Program-made: the position numbers and the translations under genes
Part shown: in pieces, positions 57,869-64,000 of the stretch
Numbering within the stretch: the first letter of the stretch is position 1
How the letters are laid out: each line of letters opens with the position of its first letter
Source: Bifidobacterium pluvialisilvae
GTDB taxonomy: Bacteria; Actinomycetota; Actinomycetes; Actinomycetales; Bifidobacteriaceae
Length of the DNA: 64,000 nt
NCBI RefSeq assembly: GCF_019331695.1
Contig: NZ_JAHBBI010000011.1
Coordinates: forward strand, 1 to 64,000
Direction: 5' to 3'
Notes under the pieces: model-generated
The model's input: only the letters and a program-made list of their open reading frames with translations
Database searches by the model: none
Told to the model about the DNA's origin: nothing

Positions 57869-58684
57869 CTAATCGCGCACGGCCACGTTGCGCAGGTCGC
57901 CGATGCCTTCGACATGCACGATGGCCTCGTCGCCGGGGTGCAGCGTGCCGGACGCGTTGGGCGTGCCGGTGAGGATGACGTCGCCGGGCAGCAGCGTGGA
58001 GAAGGAGGAGATCGCGGCGATCTGCGCCGGGATCGAGTGGATGAGTCCGGCGGTGGAGCCGGCGGCCTCGGGCACGACCTCGCCGTTGAGCGAGAATCCG
58101 ATCCTGGTGTCGGTCCAGTCGAGATCGGTCTGAATCCAGGGGCCGAGCGGGCAGGAGGTGTCGAAGCCCTTGGCGCGCGTCCACATGGGGTCGAGGCCCT
58201 GGATGTCGCGCAGCGTCACGTCGTTGACGCAGGTGTAGCCGAGCACGTAGTCCATGGCTTTTTCGACGGGCACGTTCTTGGCGATGCGTCCGATGACGAC
58301 GGCCACTTCGGGTTCGAAGTTCATGTCGTTGGAGTACGACGGCAGCACGATGGGGTCGTCGGGGCCGATGACCGACGTGGACGGCTTGGTGAAGATGACC
58401 ATCTCCTCGGGCGCGACCTTGATGTCGGAAAGGCCCTTGTTGGCCATGAATTCGGTGTGGGCCTGATAGTTCTTGGCGAGGCCGAACACCTTGGACGGGA
58501 TGATGGGGGCGAGCAGACGCAGCCCCTCGGTGTCGAGCGCGTAACGCTGGCCAGTGGGCTTGACCTCGGCCGCGCCCAGCGGGAATCCGTCGAGGGCGAC
58601 GAGGTAGTCCTTGCCGTCGTTGGCGTCGGTCTGCACGAAGGCGTACTGCGGCTTGTCGTTGATGGAAAAACGTGCGATTCTCAT
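57869..58684 (-). CDS. Fumarylacetoacetate hydrolase family protein
   Basis: The protein is 271 aa from ATG 58684 (MRIARFSINDKPQYAFVQTD). The FAH barrel motifs are present: VFGLAKNYQAHTEFM with catalytic His, metal-binding Glu residues in NDMNFEPEVAVVIGR, DVTLRDIQGLDPMWTRAKGF and LLPGDVILTGTPNASG. Members cleave or isomerise beta-diketo acids such as acylpyruvates. One variant hydrolyses 2,4-diketo-3-deoxy-L-rhamnonate, so a link to the rhm-like genes 40 kb away is possible but unproven. The start is 6 nt after a TACACT box, suggesting leaderless mRNA. Confidence 0.85.
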   Translation of the reverse strand: MRIARFSINDKPQYAFVQTDANDGKDYLVALDGFPLGAAEVKPTGQRYALDTEGLRLLAPIIPSKVFGLAKNYQAHTEFMANKGLSDIKVAPEEMVIFTKPSTSVIGPDDPIVLPSYSNDMNFEPEVAVVIGRIAKNVPVEKAMDYVLGYTCVNDVTLRDIQGLDPMWTRAKGFDTSCPLGPWIQTDLDWTDTRIGFSLNGEVVPEAAGSTAGLIHSIPAQIAAISSFSTLLPGDVILTGTPNASGTLHPGDEAIVHVEGIGDLRNVAVRD

Positions 58685-58690
58685 ACGCAT

Positions 58691-58696
58691 AGTGTA
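58691..58696 (-). promoter_or_regulatory. -10 element for a leaderless FAH transcript
   Basis: TACACT on the minus strand lies 6 nt before the ATG at 58684, the same spacing as before gluQRS. No ribosome site is present. It also decides between two in-frame ATGs. Confidence 0.5.
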
Positions 58697-58797
58697 GTCC
58701 GACCGCGTGGACGGGCTCGGAGGCGGCCGGCGGCGGCCGATCGCCTCCGAGCCCGGTGCCGCCGCGCCCGGCGTCTCACCCGGCTCGCACTCGCGTC

Positions 58798-59370
58798 TCA
58801 CTCGCCGCGGGCCGGATCCTCCGCGACGACGTCCGCGGCCGGTCGCGATGCCCCGGACTCGATCCCCGGCTCAGCGCCCCCGGTCTCCGCGGCGGCGAGT
58901 TCGGCCTTGGCCTCCTCGCGCGTACGGTCCAGCTCCTGCTGCATCTGGACGCGCAGGTCGCGGATCTCGCGTTCGAGCTTGTCGAGCCGCTGCAGCTGCG
59001 CGGTGAGCAGCATCTCGCGCAGCGCCGCGGAATCATTGGGGTTCCGCGTGCGCAGATTCGTGGAACCGGGTCGGCGTCCCGGCTTGTGCCCCTTGACCTG
59101 CGAGGCGTCCACGCCGCTCACGCGCGGCAGCACGGTGCGACGCCACCGCGCGATGCATCGTTCGATGCGCTTGTATCCGATCAGGCTGGAGTCGAGCCCG
59201 GAGTCGCGGAAAATCTGCACCGGCGACTCCCCGTGGGCGTATCGTTCCATGCAATGGTATTTGAAGGTCTCCGAATAGGTGATGCGTTCGTCGACCACAC
59301 TTGCCACCGCCGGCAACGACCGAAGGTACGCGATTTCCTTGCGAGTGAACTTGCCGTTCCTGGTCACCAT
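58798..59370 (-). CDS. HTH protein with C-terminal coiled coil, unknown function
   Basis: The protein is 190 aa from ATG 59370 (MVTRNGKFTRKEIAYLRSLP), behind CGAGGTG. Residues 30-90 look like an IS3 OrfA-type HTH (SETFKYHCMERYAHGESPVQ; RDSGLDSSLIGYKRIERCIA). Residues 120-170 form a probable coiled coil (LQRLDKLEREIRDLRVQMQQ). A Glu/Ala-rich tail ends it. There are no transposase partner or inverted repeats, so it is more likely a domesticated DNA-binding protein than a live IS. Confidence 0.65.
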   Translation of the reverse strand: MVTRNGKFTRKEIAYLRSLPAVASVVDERITYSETFKYHCMERYAHGESPVQIFRDSGLDSSLIGYKRIERCIARWRRTVLPRVSGVDASQVKGHKPGRRPGSTNLRTRNPNDSAALREMLLTAQLQRLDKLEREIRDLRVQMQQELDRTREEAKAELAAAETGGAEPGIESGASRPAADVVAEDPARGE

Positions 59371-59599
59371 GCCACACCTCGTTTTTCCGTTGTATGCCGG
59401 TCCGCTCACCGGCAGCCTCCGCCAGACGCCGCCCGCCCGACCAAAACCATCACGTCACGCGGGGGACGCGGCATCGATATCGTTGCATACCAATGCTCGT
59501 CAACGGTTTCCGATGCGCGTCGTACCATGCCGATCGCGCTCCGACACCGTTAGGGACATTGTTCGGAGGCAGTGTCTCGAACGGGGCGCTTATCGTACG

Positions 59600-59830
59600 A
59601 TTTCCAGATGTTCGACGATGTCGAACCCCGACTGAATCCCATATAATACATGACGATGCTGTAGTATACGTTCATCATTTGGGACGCACCCACATTCCGA
59701 GGAGAAGCCCCCCCCCACCCGCTTATTATACGAAACCGGTGCGATATGTAAAATCCGCTTACATAATGCACCCCCGAGGGGCGGGAATAATTATTACGAG
59801 AATATTATGGGTTGCGCCCGCCCCGGAGTG
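59600..59830. other. AT-rich island with a nine-C run between the HTH gene and yggS
   Basis: The stretch is much AT-richer than its neighbours (for example ATAATTATTA near 59786). It holds a homopolymer of nine C (59708-59716) and a GGGGCGGG/CCCGCCCC hairpin (59778-59824). A 73-codon minus-strand frame crosses the C-run but has no recognisable content. No gene is called in 59371-59894. Confidence 0.5.
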
Positions 59831-59894
59831 TCGGAAATCTGAATCTTCGGTAACGAAACGGTGAACCGCGCCGTCGGATGCCGACCGACCGCCG

Positions 59895-60713
59895 TCAGAT
59901 GAAGGCGCGTTCGCCGAAGATGGCGGTGCCCACGCGCACGATGGTCGAACCTTCCTCGATGGCATAGGCCATGTCGTGGGTCATGCCCATGGAGAGCTCG
60001 CGGGCGTTGACGAGCGCGGCGTCGCCGGTGGCAAGCAGCGCGTCGCGGGTCTCGCGCAGGTGGGCGAATCCGCGGCGGATGGTCGTCTCGTCGTCCACAT
60101 GGGCGCCGATGGTCATAAGTCCTTCGAGGCGCAGCCCTGGCAATGCGGCGATGGCGCCGGCCAGGTCGATGGCCTCATCGGGCTCGCAGCCGGATTTCGA
60201 TTCCTCTCCGGATTCGTTGACCTCAAGCAATACGCCGACGGTGATGCCGCGAGCTTCGGCTCGTTTCGAGATTTTCTGCGCAAGCGAGAGATGGTCGACG
60301 GATTCGATGGTCGTCACGTACGGCAGCACTTTGTTGATCTTGTTGGACTGCAGCTGTCCGATAAGGTGGAACGGCAGCGGGACGAGGTCATGGCCGGAGG
60401 CGTCGGCGGCGGTGCCGAGCGCATAGCCGCGGTCCATGCACAGGCGGGTCAGGCCGGCGGTCTTGACGTCCACTTCCTGCGGGCGGTTCTCGCCTATCAT
60501 ACGGACGCCGGCGTCGATGGCGGCCATGATCTCGCCGACGTCGCGCGTCTTGGTGGCGGCGAGCAGGCGGACTTCGCCGGACGTGCGCCCCGCCTTGGAT
60601 TCCGCTTCGGCGATGCCGTCGAGGACGCGGTGTACGCCGTCGGCGATGCTGCGTGCGCGGGCGTCATCGATTGTCTCGTTGGCGAGGTTCTTGTGATCCA
60701 TGTATGCGACCAT
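59895..60713 (-). CDS. yggS: YggS family pyridoxal phosphate homeostasis protein
   Basis: The protein is 272 aa from ATG 60713 (MVAYMDHKNLANETIDDARA), 6 nt after AAAGGG. The PLP-lysine is in EVRLLAATKTRDV, then GVRMIGENRPQE, FHLIGQLQSNKINKVLP, GLRLEGLMTIGAH and RELSMGMTHDMAYAIEEG. The family controls PLP supply and has no catalytic activity of its own. It usually lies near cell-division genes in actinobacteria, but not here. An upstream open frame to 60947 runs into family B repeats. Confidence 0.92.
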   Translation of the reverse strand: MVAYMDHKNLANETIDDARARSIADGVHRVLDGIAEAESKAGRTSGEVRLLAATKTRDVGEIMAAIDAGVRMIGENRPQEVDVKTAGLTRLCMDRGYALGTAADASGHDLVPLPFHLIGQLQSNKINKVLPYVTTIESVDHLSLAQKISKRAEARGITVGVLLEVNESGEESKSGCEPDEAIDLAGAIAALPGLRLEGLMTIGAHVDDETTIRRGFAHLRETRDALLATGDAALVNARELSMGMTHDMAYAIEEGSTIVRVGTAIFGERAFI

Positions 60714-60892
60714 TGTCATCCCTTTTGTCGGTAGCGGTCTCGCGGCCGGGCCGCGCGGCGTTGTGTCGTACGTATAGCCGGCCGGACGTCTGCAGGACGG
60801 TTCCTCGACCGGGCGTTTCGGGACGTCACGCCATTCGCGGACGTCCGCGTATTCACGGTATCTGCATCGTAATAGTAGTGCCATCGACGACG

Positions 60893-61475
60893 TTTGTGGG
60901 CGAAATCGTTCGCCATCAACGGACTTGTGGGTCCGAACACTCACCATCTAATGGATTTGTGGGTCCAGACGCTCACCACTGATGGATTCGTGGGTCCAGA
61001 AGGTCTCAAAAATCCGAAAGTGGGCCGGAACGTTCACGAGGACGCGAATTCCGGCCTCTTCACGTATACTCCAGACCCACAAACCCGCAGATGAACGACT
61101 TGACCCACGGTAAATGAACGGGCCAGACCCACAAACCCAGTCCCACGACCCGGCAGACCCACAAAACTCCACGCCACAAGCCGGCAGACCCACAAACCCA
61201 ATTCAGCCGACGGACTTGTGGGTCCAGACGCTCACCACGAACGGACCGCTGGTCCAGAGACGCTCACCGCCGACGGATTTGTGGACCCAGACGACCGCCA
61301 CGAACAGATTTGTGGGTCCGAACACTCACTACGAACGGACCGCTGGCCCGAACACTCACTACGAACAGACTGGTGGGCGCAGACTCTCAACGAACAGACT
61401 GGTGGGCCCAGACGCTCAACGAACGGACTCGCGGGCCCAGACGCTCAACCGACGGATTTGTGAATCCGGACGCCC
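60893..61475. repeat. Family B array 4, forward, inverted and forward blocks
   Basis: Forward units start near 60895, 60926, 60957, 60988 and 61019 (29-31 bp apart). The closing hairpin module lies at 61019-61085, and inverted AGACCCACAAA-type units occupy 61070-61200. Nine more forward units follow near 61216, 61246, 61277, 61308, 61339, 61369, 61398, 61427 and 61456, with linker CAGACGCTCACCACGAAC. The array ends at the sortase stop codon. Open frames through it are repetitive artefacts. Confidence 0.85.
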
Positions 61476-61477
61476 GT

Positions 61478-62638
61478 TCACCACCGCTGCGGCCATAGCG
61501 CGGCGTGGTGCATGGCCCTCCACGGCATGCGACGAATCCGCCGCAGCACCGAGACGAGGAACCATCCGGGGATCAGCGTGCCCAGACCTGCGAGCAGCGC
61601 CAGCGTCCGTGCGTCGTGCACGTCGTTGGGGTACGGCGCGGGGATGGGGATGGCCACACGATGACCGGAGACGAGCAGTCGATGCGTGTTGACGCCGTAT
61701 GGCGTGCACGTCATGAGCGTCACGCGATCCTCGCCGGGCGTGATCCTGAGTTTGGACGTGTCGGTCGGTTTGATGACGCTGATGCGGTCCACGCGGTATC
61801 CGATGGTCTCGCCCATGACCTCGATGTAGAAGAAGTCGCCGTTACGCATCTCGTCGAGCCTGGTGAACATCAGCGCCTCGACGAGACCGCGGTGGCCGGT
61901 GATCACCGAATGCGTAGACTTGCCGCCGACCGGCAGCGACGTGCCGTACAGATGTCCCGCCCCGGAGGCCAGCGCCTCCTCCGACGTGCCGTGGTATATC
62001 GGCAGGTCGACGGATATCTTGGGAATCTTTATCGTGCCCATAACGCCGTTGCCGGAGTCGAGCAGCGATTGGTACGTCTTGTCCTTCGCGGCGGCGGAAT
62101 CCTCGCTCTTCGCCTTGCTGCCGCCGGCCGCATTGGTGAACGGATCCACGGCCTCGCCGAGCACGGGCTGGCCGGATTTCGCAAGCTTCTCGTTGTAGGC
62201 GCGGGCCGCGGCGAGCGCGTTCTTGGCCTGCGGATACGGCCACTCCGCCACCTGCTGGGCGGCGTTCGACGACGTCTGCGATAGCCGTCGCGACGACTGG
62301 TATTGCAGGGCGATGGGGAACCCGGCCACGCAGACGGCGGCGAGCAGCAGCACGATGCTGACGATGCGCAGTCCGATGAGACGACGGCGCAGGGCGCGGC
62401 GTTCGTCCCTGATGTCGGAGATGTCGATGGCGTCGGCGAAGGATGGATGCACCGCCGTGGTCGAGCCGTCGGTTGCGACCGAACCGGCGACCGCCGCCGA
62501 ACCTGCCGTTTCGGGGCCCGCATCGGCGGCACCGGCACCGGTCCCACGTTGCGGCGACATCTCGCCCATCGTCGTCGCAGAACGCCCCCCACGTGATGCG
62601 GCCCTGACGTGACGTGCCCTATGCGAGCCCCGTGCCAT
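61478..62638 (-). CDS. Class C (pilin) sortase
   Basis: The protein is 386 aa from ATG 62638 (MARGSHRARHVRAASRGGRS), behind GGGAGGCG. The N-terminal ~90 residues are a cytoplasmic low-complexity tail, followed by helix GLRIVSIVLLLAAVCVAGFP. The sortase core has GVMGTIKIPKISVDLPIYHG, His in STHSVITGHRGL, catalytic Cys in RVTLMTCTPYGVNTHRLLVS and Arg in SGHR. A second C-terminal helix (ALLAGLGTLIPGWFLVSVL) marks class C. It should polymerise pilins, but the only pilins seen lie 13 kb away. Confidence 0.9.
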   Translation of the reverse strand: MARGSHRARHVRAASRGGRSATTMGEMSPQRGTGAGAADAGPETAGSAAVAGSVATDGSTTAVHPSFADAIDISDIRDERRALRRRLIGLRIVSIVLLLAAVCVAGFPIALQYQSSRRLSQTSSNAAQQVAEWPYPQAKNALAAARAYNEKLAKSGQPVLGEAVDPFTNAAGGSKAKSEDSAAAKDKTYQSLLDSGNGVMGTIKIPKISVDLPIYHGTSEEALASGAGHLYGTSLPVGGKSTHSVITGHRGLVEALMFTRLDEMRNGDFFYIEVMGETIGYRVDRISVIKPTDTSKLRITPGEDRVTLMTCTPYGVNTHRLLVSGHRVAIPIPAPYPNDVHDARTLALLAGLGTLIPGWFLVSVLRRIRRMPWRAMHHAALWPQRW

Positions 62639-62736
62639 AGCGCCTCCCATCCGATGCAACGGCAATGCCAACAACGTTGCCAACAACCATCTGATTATTC
62701 CACGTTTCGAATGAACACCCAACCCCCGTATCGGTT

Positions 62737-63789
62737 TTACCGGGTTTTGCCACGCAATGCGTCGAGGTCGCATGGGCGGTCGGCATGGTCGTCGCGCAGG
62801 GCGTTCCACGAGAAGTCGGCCAGCACGTCGTCCGGTGTCATCGGCGCGGGCTCGGGCACGAGCCGCAGCAGCCACGCACAGTAGCCGATGATCCGTTCGG
62901 CGGACACGCCCTCCTCGCGCAGGACGCCGAGGTCGAGGGCGCGGTCGCGTTTGGCGAGACGTTTGCCGTGTGGATCGTCGATAAGGGGGAGGTGGGTAAA
63001 GGCAATATCCCCAGAACTTGCGTTTTGCTGGCCAAAATCCCCAGAATTATGCACGCTATCCACATCTTCTGGCGTAAGCATCGACCGTATCCACAGCTGA
63101 AGGGCCGTCGATCGCAACAAATCGCGCCCACGGACGACGTCATTTACCCCCATCGTCAGGTCGTCGACGGTGACGGCCAACTGATAGGCGTACAGCCCGT
63201 CGGAACGCCGCAGCACGGTGTCGCCGATCTGGCGGGCGAGGTCATATCGTTGCGGACCGTATATCGTATCGTCGAATTCGATTGCGCGCCGCGGCAGGCG
63301 GCAACGCCACGAATGACGCTTGCCGGCGGCGAGACGCGCCTCGCGTTCGTCCGCATCGAGGCGCGCGCACGTGCCGGGATAGATGACGTAGCCGTCGCCC
63401 TCCTGCGGGGCGGATGCGGCGCGAATCTCGGCGCGCGAGCAGAAGCATGGGTAGATGAGGCCACGCTCACGCAAATCGTGGAGCGCCTGGTCGTAAAGGT
63501 CGCCGCGTTGGGACTGGTAGACGGGGTCGCCGTCCCATTCAAGACCGAGCCAAGCGAAATCGTCCATGATCCACCGGTCGGCATCGGGACGGACGCGGGG
63601 GGTGTCGATGTCCTCGATGCGCAGCATCAGCCGGCCGCCGGCGGAACGCGCGCTCAGCCATGCGGCGAGCGCCGCGTAGACGTTGCCGATATGCATGCGC
63701 CCGGTCGGCGAAGGCGCAAGCCTTCCCACGACCGGGCGGGCGATGATATTGCCGTCGTTGAGTTCGTTGCGTTCGTTACGTTTTCCCAC
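62737..63789 (-). CDS. gluQ: Glutamyl-Q tRNA(Asp) synthetase
   Basis: The protein is 350 aa with GTG at 63789, chosen because TACACT ends 6 nt upstream and no ATG exists. [20 protein letters not shown] holds the HIGN box, [11 protein letters not shown] is conserved, zinc ligands lie in YPCFCSRAE and YPGTC, and [10 protein letters not shown] replaces KMSKS. It lacks the anticodon-binding domain of GluRS, as expected for the enzyme that glutamylates queuosine of tRNA-Asp. A low-GC stretch of about 25 codons (about 63000-63075) includes [13 protein letters not shown] and has no counterpart in the usual layout. Confidence 0.88.
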   Translation of the reverse strand: MGKRNERNELNDGNIIARPVVGRLAPSPTGRMHIGNVYAALAAWLSARSAGGRLMLRIEDIDTPRVRPDADRWIMDDFAWLGLEWDGDPVYQSQRGDLYDQALHDLRERGLIYPCFCSRAEIRAASAPQEGDGYVIYPGTCARLDADEREARLAAGKRHSWRCRLPRRAIEFDDTIYGPQRYDLARQIGDTVLRRSDGLYAYQLAVTVDDLTMGVNDVVRGRDLLRSTALQLWIRSMLTPEDVDSVHNSGDFGQQNASSGDIAFTHLPLIDDPHGKRLAKRDRALDLGVLREEGVSAERIIGYCAWLLRLVPEPAPMTPDDVLADFSWNALRDDHADRPCDLDALRGKTR

Positions 63790-63795
63790 GCCTGT

Positions 63796-63801
63796 AGTGT
63801 A
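63796..63801 (-). promoter_or_regulatory. -10 element for a leaderless gluQRS transcript
   Basis: TACACT on the minus strand, 6 nt before the GTG start, with no ribosome site between. Same spacing as at 58691. Confidence 0.5.
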
Positions 63802-63932
63802 CCGGCGACGCAACGACGATACGAATCCTCCGTTATCGCGTTATCGCGTTATCGCGTTATCGACGCATCCGACGGTTCGCCTCCTCTTGACGACCATCGG
63901 GGAACGAACCGTGCCAATATCTCAGGCCAATA

Positions 63933-64000
63933 TCAGGCGGCGAACAGCACCTTGTAGAGGAACGCGCCGACGATGGCGCCCGCGATCGGGGCCACGACCG
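63933..64000 (-). CDS. MIP family channel (aquaporin/glycerol facilitator), C-terminal fragment
   Basis: Only the last 21-22 codons are inside the window. The frame reads VVAPIAGAIVGAFLYKVLFA before the stop, which matches the final helix of aquaporin/GlpF proteins (the P-I-x-G-A-x-x-G-A pattern). The rest lies beyond the right edge. It points towards gluQRS on the same strand. Confidence 0.65.
   Translation of the reverse strand, partial: VVAPIAGAIVGAFLYKVLFAA

Noticed and set aside
58798-59370. Insertion sequence transposase
   Set aside because: Only an OrfA-like HTH is present; there is no catalytic DDE partner, no terminal inverted repeats and no target duplication.
60893-61475. CRISPR-like array of 29-31 bp periodic repeats
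   Set aside because: Units are degenerate and linkers are themselves semi-conserved, there are no unique spacers, orientation inverts inside the array, and no cas genes are present.

Overview
The window is a GC-rich stretch of a high-GC Gram-positive chromosome, almost certainly a Bifidobacterium (no species is assigned). Signs are the order tRNA-Trp/secE/nusG/rplK/rplA, the rne-rplU-rpmA-obgE-proB order, gatCAB, a perfect HspR/HAIR operator at clpB, an ECF-sigma/ABC unit and LPXTG pilins with a class C sortase. Most genes lie on the minus strand. The window starts inside or just upstream of a PucR-type regulator and ends in the last codons of an aquaporin-like gene.

Layout. 0-6 kb: regulator, rplA, rplK, nusG, secE, tRNA-Trp. 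6.3-7.5 kb: aspC-type aminotransferase. 7.7-17.4 kb: an accessory block for a deoxy-sugar acid, with an IclR regulator, 2-keto-3-deoxy-L-rhamnonate aldolase, L-rhamnonate dehydratase, a DMT permease, an amidohydrolase-type lactonase, an AEC transporter, an SDR dehydrogenase and an MFS permease. Together these could oxidise a sugar such as L-rhamnose to pyruvate plus lactaldehyde without phosphorylation. A repeated palindromic motif lies between the divergent dehydratase and permease genes and recurs before the SDR gene. 17.8-25.5 kb: proB, obgE, rpmA, rplU, rne. 26-33 kb: dapE, rnhB, lepB, rplS, an FAD oxidoreductase, DUF2469 and a GNAT enzyme. 33.3-36.7 kb: gatB, gatA, gatC. 37-39.4 kb: ABC exporter. 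39.7-41.4 kb: TrmH-like methyltransferase and a phosphoribosyltransferase-like protein. 41.6-48 kb: two sortase-anchored pilins. 48.6-51.3 kb: clpB. 51.4-55 kb: ECF sigma factor, membrane protein, ABC ATPase and ABC permease. 55.4-64 kb: second AEC transporter, lipoprotein binding protein, FAH hydrolase, HTH protein, yggS, class C sortase, gluQRS and an aquaporin fragment.

The most unusual aspect is the intergenic DNA. At least five families of structured repeats fill it (called A-E here). A: 7 and 4 hairpins per locus, with GGTTCCCATCCGTT arms. B: arrays of TTTGTGGGTC units every 22-36 bp, each with one inverted module. C: the common GTCATCCTGAGCG palindrome. D: a fixed loop inside stems whose sequence changes but stays complementary. 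E: a MITE-like hairpin in two copies. Nearly all sit just downstream of a gene's 3' end, and several D copies begin at the stop codon. They look like 3'-end or terminator-type structured elements, with D and A showing apparent covariation. I found no phage, transposase or CRISPR-Cas genes.
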